Shown here piece after piece: positions 49,849 through 63,929 of a DNA stretch of 64,000 nt. Under the pieces are notes generated by a model. It searched no databases. It was not told the DNA's origin and worked only from the letters and a program-made list of their open reading frames with translations. Each line of letters opens with the position of its first letter. Position 1 is the first letter of the stretch. The stretch is taken from the NCBI GenBank assembly GCA_964007475.1, contig OZ023274.1, positions 21,720,043 through 21,784,042 on the forward strand. Reading direction: 5' to 3'. The translations under genes and the position numbers were made by a program. This DNA is from Hybos culiciformis. Lineage: Eukaryota; Arthropoda; Insecta; Diptera; Hybotidae.

Positions 49849-49852
49849 TTAA

Positions 49853-50236
49853 GAGGCCTTGGTACCACTTTGGATTTTTGTCCCAAAATTTGATTAAAAG
49901 CCGTTTTAGATTATTTCAAAGTTTAATTTAGAAAAAACATTTCATTCACAACCTCAGGAGTGTTTCATACTTTAAAATGGTATAAAACTTTTTATGATCA
50001 GTTAAGGCTAAGTGCTCGAAATCTCTTCAAAACAATTTTGTGGCACAAAAAAATGGTTTTGAAGAGTTCCGAGCACTTAGCCTTAACCGATTCTAAAAAG
50101 TTTAATACCCTTTTAAAGTATCAAACAGTTCGGAGGTTGTGAATGAAATGTTTTTTCTAAATTAAACTTTAAAATAATCTAAAACTGCTTTTCAAAAAAA
50201 TTTGGGACAAAAAATCAAATCTGGTACCAAGTCCTC
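49853..50236. mobile_element. 384-bp fold-back element flanked by TTAA
   Basis: Near-complete palindrome with ends GAGGCCTTGGTACCA and TGGTACCAAGTCCTC, flanked by TTAA at 49849-49852 and 50237-50240. The right 80 bp are repeated once more to another TTAA at 50317-50320. TTAA is the piggyBac target duplication, though the ends do not start with the usual CCC, so the superfamily is open. Confidence 0.8.
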
Positions 50237-50882
50237 TTAATTTAACTTTAAAATAATCTAAAACTGCTTTTCAAAAAAAATTTGGGACAAAAAATTCAAA
50301 CTGGTACCAAGTCCCCTTAAGGGAAAAAGAGCTAACCTTGGTTACGCTATGAACAAAGTATGTACGTAATAGTTTCTGATTTTTTTTTTTTCAAAGGGCA
50401 AAAAAAAGCATAATCTATAACTAAAACTTATAAAGTGTATTATATGGAAGTTGAACTTGAGCTTGAACTAATTATTTGAATCTTGGGGCCTTTGAAAATT
50501 ATAATAATAATAAAATTATCCCTTGTACATTTTTGCTTTTTAGTTTTCATTCATAAATTCTTTTCTTTTTTTTATAAAATCGGGCGATTGCATTTTCTGG
50601 TATTTTTTCACAATTTCTTGCCTGACTGATAAAAATAATTGTTTGTTAGGAAATTTTGCAAGTATCTACATACCTACATAATATACACATTACATATATA
50701 TAATTAATATCTCACACTGAATTTTGTAAATTATATAATGAAGTTTAGAAAGTTAGGAACTTGAAATTATTTTAATAAATTTTATAAACTTTTTTATATC
50801 ATAAAAATAAATTAATTTAAATTTTAATTGACTTACAATTTGTATTTTTCTCAAGATTTGTTTTTCTTTTTTACTGAAAAAG

Positions 50883-50953
50883 ATGTCAGCATCTGTCTTC
50901 TTAACAATACTACTGTGTGCTGTAATAACAATTTTATATAAATATGATATAGG
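50883..50953 (+). CDS. Candidate first exon with signal/TM helix
   Basis: ATG with AAAAAG context opens MSASVFLTILLCAVITILYK then YDI, and reaches a GTAACT donor. The hydrophobic run fits a signal peptide or membrane anchor. No second exon could be identified. Sequence FLT[IV]L...YD[IV] is reminiscent of the minus-strand ORF at 47109-47327. Speculative. Confidence 0.25.
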
Positions 50954-51110
50954 TAACTTTATATTATACTTCTGTACAGTACCTATCCAATATCATTCTT
51001 TTACCTATACTGCTATATTGTACTTTCACTTTCATTTCTCGACATCTAAAAAATGGAAAAGTATTGTTATATTTTATTCCAATATAAATTTTTTGATTAC
51101 ACCGGGGTAG

Positions 51111-54100
51111 GTGTAAAATATTTCAAAATTTAGAAGATAGTGATCTGGATTTTTCTATATTAAATAAAAAAAAAGCTTTATTTCTCATTGAAAATTCGTT
51201 TGCTGGGAAATAATTAAAAATAATATCAATATTAATTTAATATTCGTCGGTCAGCTTTTAACATTTTCTTGTTTTTTTTTTGATGGTCTGCGTCTCCTGC
51301 GAAATTTTTAAAAACAGAAATTTGCGTCGCCCGACCATACCTACTTAATATCATAACTTCGGCATTACAAATAATTAAAAAATGATGTTTAAAAAAAAAT
51401 ACTGATTTGAACTATAAAAAATTCCTTTGTATTTTAAGATTAAAACCTTTTTTTTTGTGTTACATATAGGGGTGGATCGAATGTACTACAAAATATTATG
51501 TACATATCCATTTTTACTTTGGACATGTTATTAAATCGTTCTTTTCCATTTGTCTAGAAATTTTTAGTTTATTCGAACATACTATTATATACTACAGTCA
51601 TATGTATATATTGTAAGTTATATATACCTTAAATATTATTATACTAAACAGATGAAGCTTCTTTGTGTTAGAATATTTAAAGTGTGTATCTTTATAAATT
51701 CTTAATGCACTTGCATACATATAAACAAGCTAAGTGTGCAGAATTAAGTAACTATTTTATGCAGAAAACTACCTGAGAAATCATTATATAAAAAAAGCAT
51801 TGTGTACCTATCTACTATGTGCGTTTATACGAACTTGTATTTGTTTTAAAATTTTTAAAGTACAGATAACTTGTGCATATTTCTTTAAATTTTTTTGTGA
51901 TCAATTCAAAAGTCTTAATGTTTATACTTTCGTGAGGCTTTCTCATACAATGTTCTTAAACCTTTTTTTTTTAAAAATCAAAAAAAATTTTACTTGTGTA
52001 ACAGCTAACAAAATCCCGTTGAGGTTGTTATTCAGAGGACTGTAAAGTCTTTCAAAATCAAGAATGACTTTCTTCTACCGATGGTTGCAATCTTCAAAAG
52101 CATTGATATAAGTAGCAGTTATTTCAGATAAATGTAGAGCAGAATGTTATTTAGATTTGTAGCTATGTGAGGTATACTGAAGAGTTAGCAGAATGAAGTA
52201 AACATTCAATATTTATAGCACATGTGCAAGTAGATAATTTAGATAGAAAAGGAACGAATATTTTTAGGAAATAATATAGGAAATATTCAGGGAAATAATA
52301 AGGAAAATTTGTAAAAGGATTTCAATAGATAATATGAAAAAGAAGATTTTAAATTCATTCGTTATTTAATCATTGTGAAGTAAAGATGTGCAACGAAGGG
52401 CGTCGGTAGAAGTTGGTTGAGTTTCTTGTGTTTGTTTAAAATTTAAAGTAAAATTAGTGAGTTTACACTTGCTTATCTTTTAGTATTGTAGTTTGTGATT
52501 TTTCTGCTTTTTACCTTTGCGTTGAACTGGAATGGAAGCTCACAGCTCCTTGAATTTCATTCGTACAGAGGAATATTAAACTAGTACTGGAACGTTTCAC
52601 AACTAAAATTTTATTATTTCTTTACAGAAATATTACAAGCTTTAATAATATAATTCTAAAGAACAAACGACAAATTCTACAACTTTTTAGCTAAAAAATG
52701 TCTTCCAAAATATATTTTTTTGAGAGACATTATAGAATTAAAAATGAGTGTGAAAAATTTATTACAAGGAAAAAAGAAATTATTGTGCTCTCTATCATTT
52801 GTGGAACTACGAATCCTAGATTGATTATTTTATTAAGGTAATAAAAACATTAATCCAATTTTTTTTCTTAACTTTTATTCACTATGTACTTTTTTTTTCT
52901 TTTTTATATTTAAAAGTAATACAATATTTAATTTTTTTTATATTTATAATATAATAATAATAATAATAATTATGAAGAGAAAAATCACAAAAAAAAATAT
53001 TATAATTTTTTTTTAACTTTTATAAAGAAAAAAAAAAATAATTATAATAATCATAAAATATAATAAAAAATCAAATAAAAATAAACAATATTGGTTTTTC
53101 ATTAAGATGAATGGAATATAATACATTTATTATTATTTTTATTGTTAAAGTTTTAATAATAATAATATTGTAAAATTTTTGTTTTTTTTTTAATCATTTT
53201 TTAATAAAGTAAATGTGTAATTATTTGTTTTTATTTATATGTATAGTTAATTTTAAATCTAGTAAAGACTATTAGGTTTTTCGTTAATTACGTTAATTTT
53301 TTTGTAAAAATTTTTTATATTTTTATTATAAAATGTATAAGAGTTTTTGTATTTAAAAAAAAATTATTATTTTGTGCATTGCTCAAGAAAAAATAAATTT
53401 GGAATAATTAGAGTTATGAAGCTGAAATTTAAAACTAAATATATTATAAGTATAATAGCTCTGTGAACTGAAGTAAGAATTTCCTATAATTATTAAAAAA
53501 ATAATTTCACCTGTAAACAATGCATCAAAGTATATTTTTCATTAACGTACAAAGAATAAAAAAATTTCGACAAAATTTTAATTTAATCCGCCAATTTGTT
53601 CTGCTTAATTCATGTAGGTATATATAAAAAGAAAGATGAATATTTATTTCATATTTATATTTATTTTATAAATAAATTGAATAATAGATGGAGACGCAAC
53701 CTTCAATATCAATGTGACGATAAAACTTTTAAAAAATCTAAATGAAAATAAAAATAATTACTGTAGTATGCAAAAATCAAAATGTAAGTAAAATTCAGAA
53801 ATCGATTTTATGGTTTTTATGATTTTTGAATTTTTTTTTATTTCAGCCGAGTTTGAATTTTATTAAAAGTTGGAATACTGTATTTAAAATTTAAACAAAG
53901 AATCAATTTAGCAAATTAATATAAAAACAAAAAAGTTTTTGTTAAAAAGAAAGGAAACATTGTAAAACATTTTTCATTACATTTTAAATTTTTATTTTAT
54001 TCTACATTACCACTAAATATTTAATTGAATAATTATAAATTGTTACATTTTTTGTTGTTAATTTGTTTAATAATAATAATTTTAATCGTTTTAATCGCTT

Positions 54101-54332
54101 TTTTTGTGTATAAAATTTTAATTATGTATATAAATATATAAGTCAAATTTTATTTTATGTTTGTCTGTATTTTTTCAAAAAATTTTCTCAAAAAAAAACA
54201 AACAAAAAAATTTGTGATTTCTTAATTTTGAGGCGTCAACGTGAGATTACATACAGCATGTGCTTTTTTTTTGCTTTTCTCTTAATAATAATATTTTTTC
54301 CATTCATAAATCGGGTTAAAAACTATTTTTTT
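51111..54332. other. Low-complexity intergenic region
   Basis: Long A/T homopolymer and (AAT)n tracts, especially 52860-53350 and 53950-54200. No coding sequence. The distal end probably includes the DIP2 3' UTR. Confidence 0.6.
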
Positions 54333-57300
54333 TTACATATTATATGCGACATAAATAGGATCTAATTGATCAGCCAAAAAGCCATCACGTAAATGCATTC
54401 TCTGTTTTTCCCCACGACTATTTATTGGCACAACACCTAAAAAGAAAAGAAAACTTATATGCTTAAGCATACAGATTGGAAGTTTTGGTATTTTCCCTAG
54501 CAAACAAAGTCGATATATTGATTTAAATAAGAAGAAAGTTCAGAATATACTCTTGAAGTTCGCAGAAAAAAATATCTAATACGTATGTATTTAGACTAGG
54601 TTCTAGTGTCCTCTTTGTTAGAACAAGCTAAGTTAATGAAGTTGAGAAAATCAAAAACAAATCATAATATCATAAATCATTATTATGTATTATAGTAAGC
54701 GTGATAATATCATATAATGCTATTGTTTCATCCATTAGCTCTAAGATTTTCAATTTTTGTTTTAAATAAATGCGGTTCATGCGGTTCATTTTACTGTATT
54801 TCATTTGACTGAAAGCACATTTGACTGTAATCCTTTAGAATGTAATTCTTTAGACTGTAATCCTTTAGACTGTAATGACTTTGACTATATCCCCCTTTTA
54901 ACAGTTCAACTTTAAAACTTTACAATTTAAATACAGTAAATTACAATTCAAATATAACTACAGTCAAATGTACAACCCAAATAAAATACAATGTAATATC
55001 TGAATTTAACAAAATTTTCAGAATTTTGTTTTTTCATATTACTTATTTTTAATTCTTTTAATATAATAAAACAAAAAAATCAATAAACAAATAAAATACA
55101 ATATGTGGTAACAATATTTGATTCTTGTCAGTCAAATCTTGATTTTTTCATATTGATCATTTGATCTAATAAAATTTTTTTAATTCTCTAAATATTTGTT
55201 CAATTAAATTGATTTTAATGAATAAAAAAAAAGGTTATTTTAAAGCCTCACCTGGATCAACAACTACAACAACACCAACTATTAACTGATGTTCTTCTAA
55301 CACTGTATTTGTAACAAGTGGAACTAAATCTAATGCTTCAGACTCGTTACCATCTAATTCAACAACAACGACTAGTAAACTATTCCATGTAAAAACGGCA
55401 CTGGAAAAAATATTTTTTTTGTTTAATTTTAAATTTAATCTATTAAATTATAAGATTTTTTTTATAATTTACCATTCAGCAACTTTTTTATGACATCGTA
55501 ATACAGAGTTTTCTATATCAATTGGATGATAATTCATTCCACGTAATGTTATAACTTCATCTAATGCTCCGACAACATAGACAGCGTCATGTAATTCAAG
55601 ATCCTGATTAGGCCCTCCTCCACTCCCTGTTGTTCCGCAGCCGCCTGTTATAGACATTGAAGATACATTATGTTGTAATTGGGTTAATGAATGTAATGAA
55701 TCATTATCACTGTCACGACTGGCAATACTTGGAGTAGTTTCGTCTAATATTGAGCCGGCCTGTGAACACTCGGTTCGCCGTAAAAAGCCTAAATATCCCG
55801 TACGAGCATATACTTCGGTTGTTGAACCCGTAACTAATTTTGCATTGAAGTGATCATTGTAATCAGTTTCATCACCGTATATTGTAAAATAACCGTTCGC
55901 ATTATGAGATGATTGAACCCAAATTTCACCTAAATGCGAATCCCCACAATGTCCTTTAGTTTCTGGATTAGCGATAATAACTTTAACTCCAGGAAGTAAT
56001 TTTCCAGATTCAATAAGACATAAAGAATTCGGAGCTCCACGCTCTACTAGGGCAACTCTATTATTCCTTAATGCTCTTAAATCTACATACACTTGTGCAC
56101 TTTCCGCTGAGCTTGCTCCCTGAACACATATAGCGGGATTAACACGGCAACCAAATGAAGTAGACACACATCTTGTGTTTAAACCTAAAGCTTGGAATAG
56201 TTTACAAAATTGTTGAGTTAATTGAACTCGAGGTCGTTCTTCGGCAACTACTACACAGGTTCGTACACAACGCAAGTCGATATTACGTGATTTTAAAGTT
56301 TGTATTGAATTGCTTAATGCTTTCGTACATAATTCGATAACACCATATGAACAGAACGTATCGCGCACTCGGTATTGCGATAATGTTGAAAGCCACAGAC
56401 TTGGATTTGTTTCAACTTCATACGGAGCTATTAAAATTGAATGATGGCCACTGTAAACGCTAATTAATGTCCACATAGCGAAACCTAAACCACAATATGG
56501 GTCTAAGCAAAGAGCTACATGACGAGATGGATATAATTCACAGGCTAGTTTTAAACTGGCACAAACACTGGATAATGATCTAAAAGAAATCACTAATTTA
56601 GTAAATTTAATTATTATTTAAAATTGTGTGACTACCTATGTGTGATAATGACACCACTTAAGCGACCACAAGTAGATACGCTAAAGTCCAAATAGGCAGT
56701 GGAGTCCAAAGTTGCATTAGCAATTGCAGCTAATTTACGTTTAGGATTATCATCAATATCTAAAATTGGGGGCCAACTTTTTGGATCTATAGAGGCAGCG
56801 GCTTCTCGTGATTTCAGTAATTTTATTATTGATTGGGTTGATAAAACAATACCACTTTTAGACACATCAACAATCATTCTTACAGTTGGTAATGTAGTTA
56901 TTAAATTTTGTGGATGTGGTGGCCTAATTGTAATTGGTATAGCACCTAAATATAAACAGCCGTAAAATGCACATATCAAATCTAGTCCTGGAGGAAATAT
57001 TAAAGCTGCAATTGGAAATTAAAAATATTTAAAATATTTAGTTAGTTTTAAACTAAAATTATTAATATTATGTTGAAAGAAAATGTGGTCTATTGTAAAA
57101 TATTAATTGCTTTGCAAATTTGTATCAAACAAAGTTCGTTATCTTCACGCCATGTAGAAAGAAACCAAATGAAGAAAAGTCAAATTTTCAAAACAATTGT
57201 TCAGCTATCATAAATCTAATTTTTTATTAAAATTTTTTTTTAAGTGCCACGAAACTTTTTTTTAAACTATAATTCCAATAAATTGATTTATTTTTTGCAT

Positions 57301-60300
57301 GCTATCACCATTTACAATTTAGAAATTCTTTGCTAAATAAACTGAAATCGTTCCAAATCAAACAATTTAATTCAAAATATTCATTTATACCTAGATAACA
57401 GTATATCAACAACAATCTTTACAGTTTACATGAATTCTTACCAACATGATCACCAGGTTCAACTTTTCCTCGTTCTTGTAATAAAGCAGCTATTTTTTCT
57501 GCTCTCTTATGCAGTTCAGAGCAAGTAAGAGTCTTTGCAACTGCACCTAAAAAATACCGTCAGTTAGATTTTATTTATTTTTATTAAATTAAAAATTCTT
57601 ACCCTTTGAGTTTAATAATGTGTACAACACATGATCTGGTGATGTATTGGCTCTCCATCTCAAAACCCCAGTAATTAGTTGATGCTGTTTATAATAATCA
57701 AGGTAAAAAATAAATTTCATTAATTGTATAAAAACAAACATTTAAGACAACTTAAACGCGTACCTTTCTCTCGCTATCCTCAGACAATCCTATATCACGA
57801 CCCTGTGCAACAGCTAAACGATTTCCTTGTACCAAATTTCCAACCATAACTGAAGCTGGTCCAACTGATGTGTCTGTAATCATCACACCAGATGAGCTAG
57901 TGCTACTAGTTGTTGTTGTTGGTTGCAATCCTAATTTTATTTTTTTTTTATGCGACCGATTTTTTTTTTTTTCAGAATTTGTGCAAAATGTTTGTTGTTT
58001 TGTTTTTCGATGAAATTTACAAATTAACGAGCAAATTTCCAAAATGTGTATAATATTTAAATTTTATTTTTGATTTATATTTTAAAACAAATGAATAAAT
58101 ATTCATTTTTTTTAATAAAGGAATTTTTATTTTTTTTTTTATTTTGAATTTGAGAACAAATTTAATTTTTGTAGGTTATACAACGCCATTTTTATTTGCG
58201 CATTTTTATAAGCGCGCCATTTATTAAAAAAATAAATTTCGGACAAATGCAACCGTAAATTTTTATAAATGTAATATATATATTTATATTTTATTTTATT
58301 TTTATATAGAAATAATATTACAAAAAATTGCCAGCAATGATTTAAATTTGAAATTTATTAATATATATAAAAGAAAAAAATAACATAAATTAAAAACAAA
58401 TATTACGATAATCCAAAAACCATTTTTAGGGGGTTAGTCAGATATGGTTAGTCAGAGAAATTTTATATAATTTATAATTTAATTTTATTTTTTCCATGGA
58501 AGTGTAATTATTTTAAAAATAAGTTTTTAATGAAAATTTAATGTTAGGAATTATGAATGTGCAATTTTTTGTTAATAATATAATAATAATATAAAAAAAA
58601 TGTGATGTGATTTTATTTTTTTTTTTGATTTTATTAATAAATATTCGTTTTTTTTTTTAAATATTTACACATTTTATTGAACGTTATTTGTTAATTTTTT
58701 TTTTTTTTTGATTCATTAGCGAATGTGCAATGTTTTTGTTTAACATTATTTATTTATTTATTTTATTTGAGGCAAAGAGCAGCAGACAAATGGAAATAAA
58801 AGAAAAAACATAAACAAATAATTAAAAATAAGAAAAAAACAGTGTATCTAAAAAATTTAGTTGTTAATAATAGTAGTTATGCACTATTATCAAAACAAAT
58901 AAGTTTATATTTATAATATTTTAAACTTTTTTGTTTATATTTTTTTTTTAAATATTCCCCTTATTATATTACTCATAAAAAGAATGTATTATTTTTTTTT
59001 TAATGATTGAGCCAGAAACTAAAAATAACTTTAAATTAAAAGTTCAAGTTCTATTTATAGATCGAATATTTTGAATTATAAATGTTCCTCTTAAGTATTA
59101 GAAGAATTAAGTCCTGTAATTATTATATTTTTTTTTTTCATATAAAATTTATCAAGATTATTCCAAAATTTTACCATAATTAAATTAATTCGAATGAAAT
59201 TTTCAAGTTTTTCTCATTTCGGGTTAGGTACTAGGCCTAATAATTTATGAATTTTATTTGTACATATGTAACAATATTATGTTACCGATATTTTTCAAAA
59301 TTAATTTATTTAACTAAAAAAAAAAGGGAACTTTTGAGATTAAATTAATAAAAATTCAAAGGTTTTTATCTCTAAAATATTGATATAAAATAAATAAAAC
59401 TGAAGCTGAACTCATTCAGTTCTACTACTAATAAAAAATTATTATTGAATTATTGTTGAAAATTAATAATGTTTGGATTAGAAGAACTTTAATTAGGTGC
59501 ATATTTTTTTATGGATATTATAAATTTACTAATATCTATTTTTATGCTAATAAGTTTTTTTCATCTAATAAATATAGTTTAATAATTTTGATGTAAGGTA
59601 AGTAAAAGAAATTAAATAAAATTAACTTAAAATAGAAAATCAGTAGTTGTTTATTATTCACATGCTACACAAATTCAAAAAAAAAATAAGGAAAATTGAA
59701 AATCCAATTATTTTGTAGAAATAAGAGAAATAAAAAATAAAGAAAAAAGTTCTGATGCATAATTGCTACTACTCTGCCCTCAAGGCAAGAAATTATATCA
59801 TTTCTTTTTCCTTAAGTTAAAAATCGAATATGCGATCTAATTTTTAAATGATTTGATATTTGAAATTTCATTAAAATTATAGTAAGATTGTTCATTGCTA
59901 GGCAACACAAACGCAGATCAAGTAAAATAAAATTCTTAATTTACCGTCTCTTGAAATTAAGATGCTACTTCAGCGTTCACTTTTTGAGTGAAAAGAAGTA
60001 ATTTGATATTTAACAAATTATTTGCTGCTTAAAATTTTGATCTTTATGTTATCCAAGACTGAAAAATTATTTCAAAATCAATTTTGCTTTCTAAATATGT
60101 ATATTAAAATTAGATAAAGCAAAATATTAGTAAATAAAGTTTTATCAGTATGATTTTGCTGATTTATGCTCTTGATGATATAAACTTACACAATGCGACT
60201 TCATGAAACTTAATTAAAAAAAAATACAGACACTAAACAAATAAATAAATATAAAAGGTGCGATTATTAATGTGAAAAGCTAATGAGAAGTAGCAAGAAA

Positions 60301-63300
60301 TTTTGATATGTGCCGGTCGAATTTTCTCATTTTGTGACCTTAAAGAAGGTTATTGTTAGAAATACTTTTTATAAGGCAGAGTTTTTTTTTTATCTAAAAA
60401 GTGCGTTTTCTTTTTCCTTGTTAGTTTTAAATAAAAACAAACAAATTAATAAATGCAATTTAATATTTTTTATAATCTATAGACCCAAAGTAAACAAAAA
60501 AAAAAATCAAATAATAACTAAAATCCATTTGAATACCTTGATGAATCTCTCTTGGTTTAGGTAAATTTGTTACACAAGTATGTGGACACATAAGTACGTT
60601 AGCTGGATGTAAGGATCCTTCTAAAAATCGTCGTCTAGCTTCACATAAATGTATTCCACCCAACGGAGTTTTTGGTAAATGATTTGGAGGCACCAAAGCT
60701 AAACAATAAATACCAACTTGATGTATTGAGTCAACTGCTTGAAGAACACGTGACATCCATTGGAAGCTTTCTTCTTCTGAACAATCAGGTCGTTGTTCGG
60801 CCACAACACAAACACGTTCATCGCGAAGTACTTTGATGCTGAACACAGCAATACGACCGCGATAAATAAATCGCATTGGTTCCACAGCCAAAACAGTAGC
60901 AATTATATCATCAGCATTATGCTTTCGACCCGTGACAGTCATTAATCCGTCACGAGAACCACAGACAAAAACTAATCCGCCAGGACCGAGGAAGCCAAGT
61001 AAGCCGGAACGTACATAGTAATCATCTGATAACGTTTTACCAGAATTAGAATCTTTTGGATCAGGATCTTCAAGTAATGGCTGAACTTTAAATGTCGAAT
61101 TGGAGAGTCCATCTAAGCCGTAGTAAGAAATTCCAGTTGCACCACTTGTTACACAAATTTCACCGACCTAAAATTATAAATTAAAAATTTGTTCATCAAC
61201 AGGATTTTGTATTTTTTTTAAAGTAATGATAAAAATTTACTTGATCTGTCTTGCATAATACTGGTAGTCCCTCCGATCTAACCACAACCATTTGAGCTGC
61301 CGGCATTACTTGACCACAATCTTGTAATGTCAGAGATGTTAATGAATCTTCACTATCAACTCGAACGACACCATGGGATAGAGCTGCCATTGATAAAACA
61401 CCACGACCTGTTGCTGATTGCACAAAACCTCCAGATGCTCTGCCCGGTCTACGAAGAGATACGGTGAATACTTCTGAGCTACAAGCACAAGGACATATTG
61501 CATCGGCTCGAAGTCCTTTTGATTGAAATACGCTTAAAAATTGATCACATGAAGATAATGACCATGGATTAGCACCATCAGCTACTAAAAGCATTCTCAA
61601 TGATGACAATGAAATATCTTTGTGATCCTTTGTTGCTAATAGGCCCCAGTGTAAATCCCGAGATTTAACCAAGCAGCAAGATGCACGATATTTCGTTATT
61701 AGAGTCATCCAAGATGAAGGTCTCAATTTCATCAATGCATATGGAATAAATATAACGTGCATTCCATTCAAAACTGATGTTAAAACAGCATGCCAAAGTC
61801 CTACTTCTCGCTTGAAATCCATGACACAAACTATGGTTTCCCCTTCAGTATAATGGCATGCCATAGTAAGCGCCCGACAATGATTCATCATTGCTTGTCG
61901 TGTAACCGTTACTCCCATTACACTTCCTTCTTTGTCAGTTGAATATTCTACATATGCCAAAGCATTTTCTTCTATTCGAACGTTGGCCACATTGAAATCC
62001 TTTGGTGGCTTTGGAAGATGTTCAGTAACAAACCAATGTAGACGGGGCCAACCTTTCAGTTTAGCTATTTCACCAGTTGATGATTTCGGCAATCCCTTAA
62101 GACAAGCCTCTGATGTTAAGGCTACACTTATACCACAAGAACTTAGAAGGAAACCAATTTGCTGGGGAGGTGTATCTGAACTAGATAACGGGAGTTCAAT
62201 TGGTAATGGCACCAATCCACGAAACATACAACCATACCAAGCAGTAATAAAGCTGTAAATTGTTATTTTTTAAAAATGAGTTTGAAAAATTGTCTTAAAT
62301 TTTACCTTAACGGATCACTGTTTGGGTAAACTAATGCTACTCGATCGCCAGGCTTTAATGTGATTTGTTCAGGGCCTTTACTAAATACTTTTGTCGTCAG
62401 TGCATATGCAATTTTTTGTGCTCTGGACAAAAGTTTTCCATATGTTAAGGTTGTAGTCATTTTTCCATTCGGATCTAAAACTGTCGCTACTGGCGATTTA
62501 AATGAATTTGTACCAAAACGTTGAAGTGCTGCTTCTAACGATCTTGGTAACCCAGTTGCAACTGTTAGCTGTTCCCCTTGAACCCTGGTCATAGTATTTC
62601 CTTCTGGTTTTGGAGCATTTGGATCTTTAGGGTTAGCAGCAATCTCAAGTTCTATATCGTTATCTTCGTAAAACTCTGGGAGTGGGCGTCGCTTAGGCCT
62701 TTTTAAAGTATTCAATAGCTGTTGAATTTTGGCCGAAACCTTCCAACGACCAGCAGTACCCGTATCACCAGGTTCTTGACCAGATATATTAACGTATCTA
62801 GTTACTCTATCTGCGCCACGACGAGTGTTGTTAAACTGGGTTATATCAGGAGCAACATCTTAAATGTAGATTTGAAAAATAATTAATTATATAATTAGCT
62901 TAAAAAGTTTGGTTGATATCTAAAATCTCGAACCTTGATTAACTATATTTTTTTAACTACAGGTAACCCTTGATTAACACGGTACTTGAATAACACGGTT
63001 TCGTTTGATAAATTGATAAATTGTAGCACACCCTTGACTAACACGATATTTTCTAGCACGATTTTGAATTTACACAGTTTCAAAATTCAAAAAAAACCCT
63101 TAATTAAAGCGGTTTCAAAATTTAAATTTGTGTAATTTAAGTTGGCTTTTTTTTAAATAAATATAATTCTACATTTTCAAATTTAAACAATCTGAGCTGG
63201 CGTTTTTTTTTTATTTCTTTTAATTTTTGAATTTATTTCTTTTAATTTTTGTGTTAAATTTTAATTTCTAGTCTATATATATATTTAAATTTTTTTTGCA

Positions 63301-63929
63301 ATGATTAAAAACTATCAAAAACATAAATAAATTTTTTTTGGAACCAAACTCCATTACTTGTATTGATTGTTAGTCTCGATTAACACGATTTTAATTAACA
63401 CGAAGTATTCTTGGAACCAAACTACCGTGTTAATCAAGGGTTACCTGTACTTGTAACTACTTGGGTTGAAACGAATAAAAAACTAGTTGTTTTAAGTTAT
63501 TTTAGGTTCTAAATTTTCGAGCTATTAAGATTCGATTTGTAAATGATTTCTTGAACCAGGAAAAATACTCACAAGGTCGCTGAAACTCCGATATATCAGT
63601 GAATTCGTAATTATTTTTTCTATGACCAGCAGGTGGTGATTCCGCACTGGAATCGGAATGTGGCTGAAAATAGGTTTTTTTAAGTTTTAAAACAATGAAA
63701 TTCTATAGTTTTATAAATCAAAAAATACTCACAGGTGGTGGAGGTAAATTTTGAGGTGGTCTACGATCTGAAAAATTTTTATTTTGTTGATGGCCACCGA
63801 CAGAAGAATCACGTATTGGAGGTTTAATTTGTTCACGAGAATTTGTTATATGGTCACGTGGATAATTGTATTCACGATCGGGAGTCGATATACGTTCTTC
63901 GGGTATCGAATCGTCATCTGTTGTCGAAT
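54333..63929 (-). CDS. DIP2: Disco-interacting protein 2 (DIP2), C-terminal twelve exons, partial
   Basis: DIP2 proteins carry tandem acyl-CoA-synthetase-like (ANL/FAAL-type) adenylation domains after an N-terminal DMAP1-binding domain. They act in neuronal and lipid regulation. Minus-strand exons, all GT/AG: 63929-63733, 63663-63573, 62858-62306, 62252-61241, 61167-60537, 57930-57764, 57684-57603, 57546-57442, 57005-56636, 56579-55473, 55400-55252, 54436-54333 (stop). These hold 4568 coding bases. Domain 1 spans exons 3-5 (LTYGKLLSRAQKIAYAL, ALAYVEYSTDKEGSVMGVTV, DDYYVRSGLLGFLGPGGLVF). Domain 2 spans exons 7-12 (GDHVALIFPPGLDLICAFYG, CGRLSGVIITHRSLSSVCAS). The C-terminus is DGFLADQLDPIYVAYNM. 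Serine/proline-rich linker exons 1-2 precede. The N-terminal domain lies off the window. Confidence 0.96.
54780..55000. repeat. Short tandem repeat in DIP2's last intron
   Basis: GACTGTAATCCTTTA-type units of about 17-18 bp repeat at 54824-54885 and are loosely mirrored by ACAGTAAATTACA / ACAGTCAAATG at 54940-54970. Minor repeat of unknown origin. Confidence 0.5.
57931..60536 (-). other. DIP2 large intron (2.6 kb)
   Basis: Separates the two adenylation domains (exon ending REIHQ|G and exon starting LQPTTTTSSTSSSG). AT-rich with many homopolymer tracts. No nested gene or element recognised. The acceptor is a poor one after an A-rich tract (AAAATTAG), but it restores the conserved VMVGNLVQGNRLAVAQGR frame. 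Confidence 0.7.
62960..63447. mobile_element. 488-bp pogo-like MITE in a DIP2 intron
   Basis: Perfect inverted ends CAGGTAACCCTTGATTAACA (continuing CGGT, 24 bp) at 62960-62983 and 63424-63447, flanked by TA at 62958-62959 and 63448-63449. CAG ends with TA duplication fit the pogo/Tigger branch of Tc1/mariner. The interior repeats AACACGGT / TAACACGA words and has no ORF. Confidence 0.85.
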
